Assembly (NCBI RefSeq): GCF_003606365.2
Contig: NZ_CP031933.2
Location: forward strand, 1,426,001 to 1,490,000
Source: Companilactobacillus zhachilii
GTDB lineage: Bacteria > Bacillota > Bacilli > Lactobacillales > Lactobacillaceae
Direction: 5' to 3'
DNA: 64,000 bases
Below are positions 17,965 to 26,619 of the stretch, one piece after another. The translations under genes were made by a program, and so were the position numbers. Every line of letters begins with the position of its first letter. The first letter of the stretch is position 1. The notes beneath the pieces were generated by a model. That model did not search any database, was not told the DNA's origin, and worked only from the letters and a program-made list of their open reading frames with translations.

Positions 17965-18516
17965 ATGATTAAAAATTTATGGATCACTGGGTACCGCTCT
18001 TATGAGTTAGGTATTTTTAAAGATAATGACCCAAAAGCTAAAGTTATTCAAGACTTTTTTGAACAACGAATTACGAATTATGCTGAAGACGGTACCGAAT
18101 GGATCTTAACCGGAGCTCAAATGGGTACTGAACAAATAATCGGTAAAGCAGTACAAGAAGTTCAGAAAAAAGACTATAATATTAAGCATGCAGTGATGTT
18201 ACCGTTCGCTGAATTTGGTAGTCAGTGGAACGAAAATAATCAGGCATTGTTAAATGTTTTTTTAAGAAATGCTGACTATGTCAATAAAATCACGAATATG
18301 AGTTATCATAGTCCTAGACAACTGAAGTTATGGCAAGGTTTTATGCTAGAACATACTGATGGAGCATTGATTTTTTATGATCCCGATAGTGGAGGTAAGC
18401 CCAAATATGACTACGAGGCTATCAAAGATTATCAAGATCGTGGCAATGATTATCAGTTGGAACTAATTGATTTTGATTCTATGCAGGATTTTGCTAATAT
18501 GTTATATGATAACTAA
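17965..18516 (+). CDS. ypsA: YpsA family protein (DUF1273, SLOG fold)
   Basis: A 183 aa protein with a Rossmann-like SLOG fold typical of the family: LWITGYRSYELGIF at the N-terminus, then ILTGAQMGTEQIIGKAV and a C-terminal GALIFYDPDSGGKPKYDY. Its biochemical activity is not settled; in B. subtilis YpsA has been linked to cell division together with GpsB, its neighbour here. The ATG at 17965 is preceded by GGGGAGA. The in-frame TTG at 17950 overlaps that ribosome site, so I reject it. Confidence 0.88.
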   Translation: MIKNLWITGYRSYELGIFKDNDPKAKVIQDFFEQRITNYAEDGTEWILTGAQMGTEQIIGKAVQEVQKKDYNIKHAVMLPFAEFGSQWNENNQALLNVFLRNADYVNKITNMSYHSPRQLKLWQGFMLEHTDGALIFYDPDSGGKPKYDYEAIKDYQDRGNDYQLELIDFDSMQDFANMLYDN

Positions 18517-18557
18517 GGTATGAGATAAATCGACAATAATTAACACTGGGGTGTTTA

Positions 18558-19232
18558 ATGATGAATAACATGAATGGAATGAATCAACAAAATGGTAATG
18601 GTAACGATGTTTCACTAAATTATCAACCAAACGATATTTTACAAAAAGAGTTCAAGACTAAGATGCGTGGTTATGATCCTACAGAAGTTGACCAATTCTT
18701 AGATGGAATTATCAAGGATTACGAAACTTTCTCCAACGAAATCAGTCAATTGAAGTCTGAAAACGAACGTTTAATGCAAGCTCGTAATGCTGGAGCTGGC
18801 AATACAGGTAATGCTGCCCAAAATTTTCAACAACCAAGACAAAATAATCGTATGAGACCTCAACAAAAGCCAGCTATGAGTGCTACTGCAGAGTCCTCAA
18901 CTAATTACGATATTTTAAAGCGTATTTCAAATCTTGAAAAACGTGTCTTTGGTCGCGACTTTTCAAATGGTTTGCCTGAAGATCATGAATCTAAACAATT
19001 TGCTTCAGCCGTAGTACCAAACCCAAGTAATATGAATAACCACGCAGGCGTTGAAAGTGGCCATACTGAAATTAATCCCGGTATGAATCAAAACCAACAA
19101 TCAATGAATAACAATTTTAACAATCCTAATACTTTTCAACCAAATCGTCCAATGAACAACGGTTCAAACCAAGGACAAGGTAACTTTAATGGAAACTTCA
19201 ATAATTCTAACAACAATATGAACCAATTTTAG
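18558..19232 (+). CDS. gpsB: GpsB division protein with an Asn/Gln-rich tail
   Basis: GpsB coordinates septal and lateral wall synthesis through PBPs. The DivIVA-like membrane-binding motif is seen at KEFKTKMRGYDPTEVDQFLD (residues 30-49), followed by a coiled coil to about residue 75, a Gln/Asn-rich linker, and the conserved C-terminal helix TNYDILKRISNLEKRVFG (115-132). Typical GpsB proteins stop near there. This one continues for about 90 more residues, rich in Asn, Gln, Met and Gly (for example NNNFNNPNTFQPNRPMNNGS), a prion-like composition. The N-terminus is also Asn/Met-rich. It is followed by a strong terminator and then rnpB. Confidence 0.92.
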   Translation: MMNNMNGMNQQNGNGNDVSLNYQPNDILQKEFKTKMRGYDPTEVDQFLDGIIKDYETFSNEISQLKSENERLMQARNAGAGNTGNAAQNFQQPRQNNRMRPQQKPAMSATAESSTNYDILKRISNLEKRVFGRDFSNGLPEDHESKQFASAVVPNPSNMNNHAGVESGHTEINPGMNQNQQSMNNNFNNPNTFQPNRPMNNGSNQGQGNFNGNFNNSNNNMNQF

Positions 19233-19252
19233 AGTATTGATTCTTGATAAAT

Positions 19253-19303
19253 AGTGTAAATATTTTCCTGCTTTATCGTGGGGGAATGTTTACACTTTTT
19301 TTT
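19253..19303 (+). terminator. Rho-independent terminator after gpsB
   Basis: AGTGTAAATATTTTCC pairs with GGGAATGTTTACACT, with minor bulging, followed by a long T-run. The stem is about 15 bp and the loop about 14 nt. Confidence 0.9.
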
Positions 19304-19525
19304 GATTGGGAAAACTGTTGCTCTGCTCTTCCGACTAATTCTTTTTATAATTTAAAAAATGTGTAATGTTAAAGGTATCATATTGAGCAATTCCAATTCT
19401 AACAGGCATAATACCTTCATATTACTAAAGGGTTAATCCTTTAAATTTCTAGAACTTCATACGTTTAGAATATATAGAATCAGTAAATATTTCTTTACTA
19501 TTTCTATCAACCAACGAATAAACTA

Positions 19526-19698
19526 GCCGGAAGGAGCAAGAAAATCTGGTCGCTGTGAAGGTGGCGTTAGCACTTTAGTGCTTACACCACGGGACGAGCT
19601 TTGAAACTCGCGTACTTTGCGAGGTTCAAAGTCGAGCCGAAAGACCTTGGCTTTCGGCGGTCCCCACAGCGACCAGATTTTCTTGCTCCTGGAGGCGG
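19526..19698 (+). repeat. Structured intergenic repeat, copy 3
   Basis: Closing stem: a 25-nt run starting GGAGCAAGAAAATC at about 19532 is perfectly complementary to the run ending TTTCTTGCTCC near 19690. The internal hairpins have AGCACT/AGTGCT and GCCGAAAG/CTTTCGGC arms, and the middle one carries CGCGTACTTTGCGAGG. The same conserved junctions as in the other copies are present. Only the last 15 bp or so upstream (CAACGAATAAACTAGCC-like) match copies 2 and 5; I see no clear terminal inverted repeats. Confidence 0.85.
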
Positions 19699-19780
19699 TC
19701 GCCAATAAGAAATTTTATTGCCAAATCCACCCAAATCAAATTTTTTTTAATAATTCATACACATTATTTTGATTTTAGTG

Positions 19781-20195
19781 TATACTATTCAAGTCGGTAA
19801 ATTACGAGTGATCGCGGTCTAGTTATCTAGGCTGAGGAAAGTCCACGCCCGCGCGAGCTGAGATGCTTGCAGTGTTTGTGCTTGGCCCAATAAGCCAAGG
19901 TACCTTTTCGGAGGTAACGGCAGCGAAAGCACTAAGGCTTTTAGCTATGTGTAACTAGCTTGAAAGTGCCACAGAGACGTATTATTGTGAGAAATTGCAA
20001 TGGTGGAACGAGGTAAACCCCGCAAGCGGGCAACCCAAACTTTGGTAGGGGCGCTTCATAACGAGAAATGAATCTACTGTGAAGGCTTAATTGTAGATAG
20101 ATGATTACTTATGGTAATAGGTCGCCAACCTATTACTTGGACAAAACGTGGCTTATAGGAGTTTATCGAGGCAGAGGGACGACTTGTTCGTCCTT
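19781..20195 (+). ncRNA. rnpB: RNase P RNA (type B) with its -10 box
   Basis: The catalytic RNA of RNase P, which matures tRNA 5' ends. A -10 box TATACT lies at 19781-19786, so the transcript should start near 19794. Signature segments are GAGGAAAGTCC near 19855, ACAGAGACG near 19972, GGTAAACCCCGCAAG near 20013, and GAGGCAGAGGGACGAC at the 3' end. P1 forms between TCGGTAAA near 19796 and TTTATCGA near 20163. The position between gpsB and the rlmL-like gene is the conserved lactobacillar site. It has its own terminator. Confidence 0.95.
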
Positions 20196-20200
20196 TTTTT
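20178..20200 (+). terminator. Terminator of rnpB
   Basis: A GGACGA/TCGTCC hairpin is followed by seven T residues at the end of the RNase P RNA. Confidence 0.85.
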
Positions 20201-20250
20201 ATACAAAAAATTAGGTAAACATTCTATTTTCACACTTAAAAGTCACGAAT

Positions 20251-20386
20251 AACGTGTTATTATGACATAGTCATACAATACAAAAACAGTGGAGTTTACA
20301 CTGCAATACTCAAACTATTCAATTATTTATCAAAAAACGAAGAACAAATCAGCCAAAGGAACCAAAAATTCAGTTCCCAAAGGCAG
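20251..20386 (+). repeat. Collapsed remnant of the structured repeat (copy 7)
   Basis: The arm at 20251-20351 resembles the left arm of copies 2 and 5 (TTATTATGACATAGTCA; ACGAAGAACAAATCAGCC). After it only a miniature closing stem remains: GCCAAAGGAAC pairs with GTTCCCAAAGGC across a 10-nt loop. The three internal hairpins are missing, as if deleted between the closing arms. It lies just upstream of the ribosome site of the next gene. Confidence 0.6.
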
Positions 20387-20416
20387 CATAAAATTAAAAA
20401 CAAATAGAGGAGCAAT

Positions 20417-21538
20417 ATGAAATTAATTGCAACGATGTCAAGCGGTTTTGAAGCTATAACTGCAAAAGAATTACAAAATTTAGGATACGAAACTAAAACT
20501 GAAAATGGCAAGGTTTACTTCGAGGGTGAATATGAAGATATCGCCAAGGCCAATTTATGGCTACGTAGTGCTGATCGAATTAAAATTTTGATTGGTACTT
20601 TTAAAGCCACGACTTTTGAAGAGCTATTTGATAAAGTTTACGCTATCGACTGGGACAACTGGTTGCCATTGAATGCAGCTTTCCCAATCAAAGCTAGAAC
20701 GGTCAAGTCACAATTACATTCAGAACGTGACATTCAAGCGATTACCAAAAAGGCCATCGTTAACAAAATGGCTGACGTATTTATGCGCCGTGGTCGTTTG
20801 CCTGAAACTGGTGCAAAATTTCAAATTGAAACAAGAATCCATAAAGATGTTGTCGAAGTAACACTTGATACAACTGGTGAATCTTTATATAAACGTGGCT
20901 ACCGAATTGAACACGGTGCTGCTCCTTTGAAGGAAAATTTTGCGGCTGCCATGATTTTACTAACTGTTTGGCATCCTGAAGAAGATCCATTTATGGATCC
21001 AACGACTGGTTCTGGAACAATTGCTATTGAAGCTGCCCGCATGGCCAAAAATATTGCTCCTGGTATCCAACGTCATTTCTTATTTGAAAATTTTGATTGG
21101 TTTGATGATAAGATTTTGGAAAACTTAAAAGAAGAAGCCAAAGCTGGTGTCAAAAATGACATCGACTTAGATATCTTTGCGAGTGATATTGATGGTTCAA
21201 TGATTGACGTCGCTAAACTAAATGCTCATGATGCCGGCGTTTTACATGATATTCGTTTTAAACAAGTTGCCGTGAAGGATCTAAAGATTGAAGGGGAGTA
21301 TGGAACGATTATTACTAACCCTCCATATGGTCAACGAATGAGTGATATGGAAAATGTTCGTCGTCTATACAAAGAAATGGGAGAAGTCTTTGCGACTGCC
21401 CCCACTTGGAATAAGTATATTTTGACTAGTGATACTGAGTTTGAACAATATTACGGTTCAAAAGCTACAAAGAAACGTAAATTGTATAATGGTTCATTGA
21501 GAACTGATCTTTATCAATACTGGGCTAAAAAGCACTAA
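20417..21538 (+). CDS. rlmL: THUMP-domain class I SAM-dependent RNA methyltransferase (RlmL/YpsC-like)
   Basis: A 373 aa methyltransferase. The N-terminal THUMP RNA-binding domain covers about residues 1-155. The Rossmann methyltransferase domain has FMDPTTGSGTIAIEAARMA (SAM motif) and TNPPYGQRM, the N-methylating NPPY motif. By family it would methylate a guanine N2 in 23S rRNA, though the exact target cannot be read from sequence. GAGGAG precedes the ATG. Its stop overlaps the convergent corA stop by 4 bp, with no terminator between them. Confidence 0.9.
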   Translation: MKLIATMSSGFEAITAKELQNLGYETKTENGKVYFEGEYEDIAKANLWLRSADRIKILIGTFKATTFEELFDKVYAIDWDNWLPLNAAFPIKARTVKSQLHSERDIQAITKKAIVNKMADVFMRRGRLPETGAKFQIETRIHKDVVEVTLDTTGESLYKRGYRIEHGAAPLKENFAAAMILLTVWHPEEDPFMDPTTGSGTIAIEAARMAKNIAPGIQRHFLFENFDWFDDKILENLKEEAKAGVKNDIDLDIFASDIDGSMIDVAKLNAHDAGVLHDIRFKQVAVKDLKIEGEYGTIITNPPYGQRMSDMENVRRLYKEMGEVFATAPTWNKYILTSDTEFEQYYGSKATKKRKLYNGSLRTDLYQYWAKKH

Positions 21539-22479
21539 AGACTATCACGCCGGTGTAAATCCCAGAGAATGACTAAAATAATAACAATCGTGACGATTAA
21601 TGAAAAAATCCATGACCATCCTTGGTCAGCAACTGGTAATTTCATATTCATCCCGTAAAAGCCTGATACGATCGTGGGAATACTGAGAACAATTGTGTAA
21701 ATTGTCAGTACTTTCATGGTCGTATTTGTTCTATTATTCAAAATATTATTGTAGGTATTAGAAATTCGATCAATGATATCAGACGTCAAGTCAACTTGAT
21801 TTTTGATTTGTTCAATTTCAATCAAGGAATCGTGTAAATGTTCGCGAGCTGCTTTATTTAAATGTAAACTCTTGACGTTACCGGTAGAAATTAATTCTAA
21901 TTGTTTAATGACTGTTAAATTTCCATTAATCGCGGTATTGAGGTAAGTAGTTAAATCTTCTAAATCAGCTAAGTCCAAAATTTGTCTTTCAGATGAATGG
22001 TGCTTCTTAATTAAAGCTTGAATATGGTTACGCTGGACATCAGTCTCACTAATCTGGTCACTGTAATCGCTCGAGATCTGATCAAGCGTATTGAAAATAA
22101 ACTCCCAAATTTCTTTTTGGGCTTCTGGTTTTAAGTGATCCTTAGCTGCCAATAAATAGTCCTTTAAATAATGAGTGGCATCGTTGGTAAACAGAAATAG
22201 CTGTTCATCTTTAATGGCAAAGGAAATTGGTAAAACTCGTTGTGAAATATCGGCTATTTTATTATTTTCATTTTGGACGTTATAAACCATTAGGTAAGTA
22301 TCGGTAATCTCGTCGTATTCAAACCGAGCTCGTTCATTTTCATCATCAGCATAATCTAGGATTTCGTTTGTTAAAGCATATTTTTCAATCAAGATGGCAC
22401 GATCAGTATCATTCAAGTCATTGGTTGAATGCACATCGACCAATTTCACGCCTTGATTTAATATAATTTCATTAATCAT
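21535..22479 (-). CDS. corA: CorA-family divalent cation channel
   Basis: A 314 aa CorA protein: a large cytoplasmic N-terminal domain with long helices, then two C-terminal membrane segments. The diagnostic YGMN motif (SGFYGMNMKLP) ends the first segment. The C-terminus is basic (WDLHRRDSL). The family carries Mg2+, and sometimes Co2+, Ni2+ or Mn2+, inward. I choose the ATG at 22479 because TTGAGGAG lies just before it. The frame extends to 22506, but those codons lie within the promoter and operator-like region. Confidence 0.9.
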   Translation of the reverse strand: MINEIILNQGVKLVDVHSTNDLNDTDRAILIEKYALTNEILDYADDENERARFEYDEITDTYLMVYNVQNENNKIADISQRVLPISFAIKDEQLFLFTNDATHYLKDYLLAAKDHLKPEAQKEIWEFIFNTLDQISSDYSDQISETDVQRNHIQALIKKHHSSERQILDLADLEDLTTYLNTAINGNLTVIKQLELISTGNVKSLHLNKAAREHLHDSLIEIEQIKNQVDLTSDIIDRISNTYNNILNNRTNTTMKVLTIYTIVLSIPTIVSGFYGMNMKLPVADQGWSWIFSLIVTIVIILVILWDLHRRDSL

Positions 22480-22492
22480 TTTTTTCTCCTCA

Positions 22493-22510
22493 ATAATGAT
22501 AATCATACCA
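22493..22510 (-). promoter_or_regulatory. Extended -10 promoter of corA overlapping a Fur-like palindrome
   Basis: On the minus strand TGGTATGAT (22502-22510) is an extended -10, about 23 bp before the start codon. The same bases form ATAATGATAATCAT (22493-22506, plus strand), which matches 14 consecutive bases of the classical 19-bp Fur box. A Fur/PerR/Zur-type metalloregulator binding here would block transcription. The match is visual. Confidence 0.5.
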
Positions 22511-22514
22511 AAAA

Positions 22515-22556
22515 TAAAAAGCAGGTTGAGAATAATTTTTCTCAGCCTGCTTTTTT
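22515..22556. terminator. Bidirectional terminator after lplA
   Basis: A stem of about 12 bp (GCAGGTTGAGAA with TTCTCAGCCTGC) is flanked by A- and T-runs, so it can act on both strands. It ends the minus-strand lplA transcript. Confidence 0.85.
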
Positions 22557-22581
22557 AGAGAATTCTGCTTAAATTTAGCGA

Positions 22582-23595
22582 TTAAGGAGTAAATAGCTTA
22601 CCTAATTCTTCTTCAGGGATACCCTTGAAGTAATCATCTAAATTGAATTCGTTAAGAACCTTCAAAATTTCATCACGATCAAATTTAATATTTACTAATT
22701 TTTTCTTAATGTCGTTAACATCCTTCATACCGAAGAAGTCACCATAAATTTCAACATTTTCAACTTTTCCGCCAACAATATTGTAACGGACATCAACTGT
22801 ACCCATATCAAAATGTTTTCTTTGTTTGGCAGTAAAGGCAGGGGATTTACCGTAGACCCAATCCCAGTTGTAATAATATTGTTCTTTAATTTTATCAATT
22901 TCTTTTTGTTGATCTGCTGAAACAATGTATTCATGATCTTTGATTTCATCCAAACTATTGGCATGGAATAACTCCAATAACAAACGGTCACGGAATTGCT
23001 CAGTTGTTAGATTTTGGTACTCTGGAGCCAAGTAGGGACGTAAATTAGTTACACGACTACGAATTGACTTAATACCCTTAGATGCAATTTTATCCTTTTG
23101 GACATGTAAGGCCTTAGTTAGGACGTCTAGATCAACGTCAAGTGATAATGTTCCATGTGAGAATGTCTTACCATTTCTTGAGTACATTGCATTACCAGAG
23201 AACTTCTTGCCATCAACTAGTAAATCATTTCGACCAGAAACTTCGGCTGTAGTAGCACCCATTTGGTGCAATGCATCGATAATTGGTTGTGTAAATGATT
23301 TGAAATCACCAAAGTTCTTATCATCGGAATCGACCACAAAACTAAAGCAAAGATTACCAAGGTCTTGATAAACAGCACCACCACCAGAAATACGACGTGT
23401 TACAGTAATATTATTGTCCTTGATATAGTCGCTATTGATTTCTTCAATAGTATTTTGATTCCGCCCCACAATGATACATGGTTTTTCAATGTAAAAAAGT
23501 ACCAATGGTTCATCGAATTTCACATTGTTCATCAAATATTGTTCAGTAGCCAGGTTATCACGAATATCGCGGTCTTTCATCACAACATAGTACAT
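22582..23595 (-). CDS. lplA: Lipoate-protein ligase A
   Basis: A 337 aa ligase that activates lipoate with ATP and attaches it to 2-oxoacid dehydrogenase E2 or GcvH proteins. The N-terminal catalytic domain has RRISGGGAVYQDLGNLCFS (the RRxSGGG lipoyl-AMP loop) and DLLVDGKKFSGNAM with the conserved Lys. The C-terminal accessory domain starts near residue 250. Length is normal. GAGGAGG lies about 9 bp before the ATG. Confidence 0.95.
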   Translation of the reverse strand: MYYVVMKDRDIRDNLATEQYLMNNVKFDEPLVLFYIEKPCIIVGRNQNTIEEINSDYIKDNNITVTRRISGGGAVYQDLGNLCFSFVVDSDDKNFGDFKSFTQPIIDALHQMGATTAEVSGRNDLLVDGKKFSGNAMYSRNGKTFSHGTLSLDVDLDVLTKALHVQKDKIASKGIKSIRSRVTNLRPYLAPEYQNLTTEQFRDRLLLELFHANSLDEIKDHEYIVSADQQKEIDKIKEQYYYNWDWVYGKSPAFTAKQRKHFDMGTVDVRYNIVGGKVENVEIYGDFFGMKDVNDIKKKLVNIKFDRDEILKVLNEFNLDDYFKGIPEEELGKLFTP

Positions 23596-23616
23596 AAGGA
23601 AAACCTCCTCTTGAAT

Positions 23617-23641
23617 TGAAAACGTTTTTATAGTAGCACAG
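23617..23641 (-). promoter_or_regulatory. lplA promoter region with a cre-like site
   Basis: TGAAAACGTTTTTA (23617-23630) matches the catabolite-responsive element TGWAANCGNTNWCA at 13 of 14 positions. On the minus strand it lies just after a possible -10 TACTAT, near the predicted transcription start, where CcpA binding would repress. Confidence 0.5.
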
Positions 23642-23658
23642 ATTGTGAAAATCAGAAA

Positions 23659-24063
23659 CTATTTATCACCATGTTTTCGAATATTTAACATTTTTTGATG
23701 AACCAGTGCGTGTGCCGCACCATTGTCTTTATCCGCAATATGTTTGGCAAAGTATCCTGGAAATTTATCCAGCTCATTTAAAATGTCATCTAATATCGGT
23801 TGATAGTGTTTCGAATAATTTTTATCCAAACTGTCTATCACAATTTGGCTATCAGAATGAATTAAAATTATCTCATTATTCCAATGTTCGTTTATAATCT
23901 TTTGGAGGGCAATTTTTAATGCCAAAAATTCCAAGTAATGGTTATCGGTGTTATCCTGATGTAGTGCCTCTTTATAAGTTTTTTCATTACACCTTATAAC
24001 GAAGGCTACTACACCAAGATTTAGATTAGTATTTAATCCAGCGTCGGTGTACAATTTAATCAT
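23659..24063 (-). CDS. RNase HI-like protein
   Basis: A 134 aa protein with the RNase H fold. The four acidic residues of RNase HI can be placed: Asp7 (YTDAG), Glu45 (YLEFLALKIAL), Asp71 (IHSDSQIV) and Asp113 (KDNGAAHALV). It lacks the basic protrusion of E. coli RNase HI and resembles the small RNase H-like proteins of lactobacilli, which sit beside EbsA-like genes as here. It probably cleaves RNA in RNA/DNA hybrids, but activity is inferred. Confidence 0.8.
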   Translation of the reverse strand: MIKLYTDAGLNTNLNLGVVAFVIRCNEKTYKEALHQDNTDNHYLEFLALKIALQKIINEHWNNEIILIHSDSQIVIDSLDKNYSKHYQPILDDILNELDKFPGYFAKHIADKDNGAAHALVHQKMLNIRKHGDK

Positions 24064-24090
24064 ATTATTTAGAACCTTTCAGGAGAAATT

Positions 24091-24489
24091 ATGTCAAAGA
24101 AACATTTTGTTCAACCAACTGGCGCATGGGGAATTATTATGTGGTCAATTGCATTGAGTCTTGCATGTTTGGGAATCATTTTGCAGTTAGAGATCATGGC
24201 GTTCAGTGTTATTCCGTTTTTAATTTGGATCATTGATGGAGTATACGTCTTTTATATTATCGCTAACTCTTGGGTTAGCATAACAACAGACCAAGTAATC
24301 ATCAAGGAACCATACTATAAGACTCGGACATTTAAACATACCGATGTTAAGATTAGGGCGAATAATAAATGGACTATGGAATTCGATTTTAAGAATCGTG
24401 ATTTCTTTCCATTTAGGATTACTTCTACTAAGGGAATTTTAAATATAATTAAAAAAGAAGCAGGTGAAAGCAATGTCATTTCCAAGTGA
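24091..24489 (+). CDS. EbsA-like two-helix membrane protein
   Basis: A 132 aa protein with two adjacent membrane segments (about residues 13-35 and 38-60) followed by a cytoplasmic beta-rich domain ([28 protein letters not shown]) that resembles bacterial PH-like domains. Topology and the divergent RNase H-like neighbour suggest the EbsA family of enterococci and lactobacilli, whose function is unclear. Its end overlaps the start of fhs by about 17 bp, so the two are probably cotranscribed. The family name is tentative. Confidence 0.55.
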   Translation: MSKKHFVQPTGAWGIIMWSIALSLACLGIILQLEIMAFSVIPFLIWIIDGVYVFYIIANSWVSITTDQVIIKEPYYKTRTFKHTDVKIRANNKWTMEFDFKNRDFFPFRITSTKGILNIIKKEAGESNVISK

Positions 24490-26155
24490 TATCGAAATCG
24501 CTCAAATCAATGAGCATGATAAGATGAAAAATATTAACGAAATTGCTAGTAAAATCGGTTTAACATCAGATGATATTGAACCATATGGTCACTACAAAGC
24601 TAAGTTTTCTGGTCGTAGCATTGTTAAGAGTATGGAGAAGGATGATGGAAAGTTAATTCTTGTTACATCAATCAATCCAACTCCAGCTGGTGAAGGTAAA
24701 TCAACCATGGCTATCGGTTTAGCTGATTCTTTACAATCACTTGGTAAGAAAGCTGTTTTAGCTCTTCGTGAGCCATCTCTTGGACCAGTTATGGGGATGA
24801 AAGGTGGAGCTACCGGTGGTGGTTATGCCCAAGTTGTTCCAATGGAAGATATCAACTTGCACTTTACGGGTGATATGCATGCTTTAACTAGTGCAGTTAA
24901 TACCTTAGCTGCTTTGATTGATAATCATGTTCACCAAGGAAATGCACTAAACATCGATCCTAGAAGAATCGTTTGGAAGCGTGCTTTAGATATTAATGAT
25001 CGTTCACTAAGAAATATCGTTATTGGTCTTGGTGGACCATTCAGTTCCGTTCCTCGTGAAGACCATTTTGAAATCACTGTTGCTAGTGAATTAATGGCTG
25101 TACTTTGTTTGGCACAAGATATCGATGATTTGAAAGAACGTATCTCAAGCATCTTAATCGCCTACACATATGACAAGAAACCTATTTTTGTCCGTGATTT
25201 ACACGTTGAAGGTGCTATTACAGTTCTATTAAAGGATGCTTTGAAACCTAATTTGGTTCAAACACTAGAAAATACCCCAGCAATCATCCATGGTGGTCCA
25301 TTTGCTAATATTGCTCATGGATGTAACAGTATTTTGGCTACAAAACTTGCTATGAAGCTAGGGGATTACGCTATTACTGAAGCTGGCTTTGGGGCTGACC
25401 TTGGTGGTGAGAAGTTCCTAGACATCGTAACTCCAAGATTAAATCATGCACCTAATGCCATTGTTATTGTGGCAACAGTTCGTGCCTTGAAGTATAACGG
25501 TGGCCAAAAACTTGATGACATTAAGAACGAAGACTTAAATGCCCTAAACTTAGGATTTAAGAACTTGAAACGTCATATTCATAATATGCGTTATTACCAT
25601 ATTCCAGTAGTTGTCGGGATTAATGAATTTGAAACTGATACTGAGAATGAAATCAAATTATTAAGATCATTGTGTGACGAAGTTGGCGTAGATGTAGAAC
25701 TAGCTGAAATTCACCACAAAGGTAGTAAAGGTGGCCAAGCTTTAGCCAAAGCAGTTATTAAAGCCACTGAAAAAGAGTCTAACTATACACGTCTTTATGA
25801 AGACGAGGAAACAACCGAAGCTAAGATTGCTACGATTGCTTCAGAAGTTTACGGAGCTAACAACGTTGAATACAGTGCCAAAGCACGTAAGCAACTTCAA
25901 ATTCTGAAAGATCAAGCTTGGGATGATTTACCAGTCTGTATCGCTAAGACTCAGTATTCATTGAGTGATGATCCTAAACAACTTGGTTCACCACGTGACT
26001 TTACTTTACATGTAACTGATATCGTACCTAAGTTAGGTGCAGGTTTTGTTGTTGTTCTAACTGGTAACGTGATGACAATGCCAGGACTTCCAAAGAAACC
26101 GGCCGCTTTAGGTATGGATGTCGACAACGAGGGAACTATTGGAGGCTTATTCTAG
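24473..26155 (+). CDS. fhs: Formate-tetrahydrofolate ligase
   Basis: The enzyme makes 10-formyl-THF from formate, THF and ATP for purine and formyl-Met synthesis. The product is 560 aa, normal for the family. The phosphate-binding loop is [20 protein letters not shown] near residue 65; [20 protein letters not shown] follows, and the C-terminus is [21 protein letters not shown] choose the ATG at 24473, with AGCAGGTG upstream; the in-frame GTG at 24464 lies inside that site. The stop overlaps the lspA start by one base. Confidence 0.96.
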   Translation: MSFPSDIEIAQINEHDKMKNINEIASKIGLTSDDIEPYGHYKAKFSGRSIVKSMEKDDGKLILVTSINPTPAGEGKSTMAIGLADSLQSLGKKAVLALREPSLGPVMGMKGGATGGGYAQVVPMEDINLHFTGDMHALTSAVNTLAALIDNHVHQGNALNIDPRRIVWKRALDINDRSLRNIVIGLGGPFSSVPREDHFEITVASELMAVLCLAQDIDDLKERISSILIAYTYDKKPIFVRDLHVEGAITVLLKDALKPNLVQTLENTPAIIHGGPFANIAHGCNSILATKLAMKLGDYAITEAGFGADLGGEKFLDIVTPRLNHAPNAIVIVATVRALKYNGGQKLDDIKNEDLNALNLGFKNLKRHIHNMRYYHIPVVVGINEFETDTENEIKLLRSLCDEVGVDVELAEIHHKGSKGGQALAKAVIKATEKESNYTRLYEDEETTEAKIATIASEVYGANNVEYSAKARKQLQILKDQAWDDLPVCIAKTQYSLSDDPKQLGSPRDFTLHVTDIVPKLGAGFVVVLTGNVMTMPGLPKKPAALGMDVDNEGTIGGLF

Positions 26156-26619
26156 TGCAGTTGATTTATTGGCTGCTGTTTGCAGTCTTAGTCGCTGGTG
26201 ATCAAGGCCTAAAATATTTCGTAACAAATAATATTGCACCAATGACAGTTCATGATTTTATTCCCGGAGTTTTATCTCTAACGCATATCACCAATACTGG
26301 TGCTGCCTGGAGTATGCTTGAGGGGAAAATGCTTTTCTTTTACTTAGTTACAATTATTGCGGTAATCGTGTTAGTATATTTATTTGTTAAAGCAGATAAA
26401 AAAGATTATCTTTATCGATTTTCTTTGATATGCTTATTAGCAGGGACAGTTGGTAATGCCATTGATCGATTTACCAGACATTTCGTGGTTGATATGTTCA
26501 ATCTTGACTTTATCAATTTTCCAATCTTTAATTTAGCTGACACTTATATCACGGTGGGCGTTATTTTAATCGTGTTGTCACTGATTATCCAAGTAGCAGG
26601 TGAGAAAAATAATAAGTAA
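26155..26619 (+). CDS. lspA: Lipoprotein signal peptidase (SPase II)
   Basis: A 154 aa membrane aspartyl protease that removes signal peptides from prolipoproteins. Four membrane segments are visible. The two catalytic aspartates lie in GNAIDRFTRHFVVDMFNLDF (Asp113) and FNLADTYITVGV (Asp129). The start is a GTG sharing its first base with the fhs stop (TAGTG). It overlaps the following gene by 20 bp, as in the widespread lspA-rluD pair. Confidence 0.95.
   Translation: MQLIYWLLFAVLVAGDQGLKYFVTNNIAPMTVHDFIPGVLSLTHITNTGAAWSMLEGKMLFFYLVTIIAVIVLVYLFVKADKKDYLYRFSLICLLAGTVGNAIDRFTRHFVVDMFNLDFINFPIFNLADTYITVGVILIVLSLIIQVAGEKNNK

Noticed and set aside
24091..24473. THF riboswitch before fhs
   Set aside because: The sequence ahead of fhs is coding for the EbsA-like protein up to and past the start codon, leaving no leader for an aptamer.
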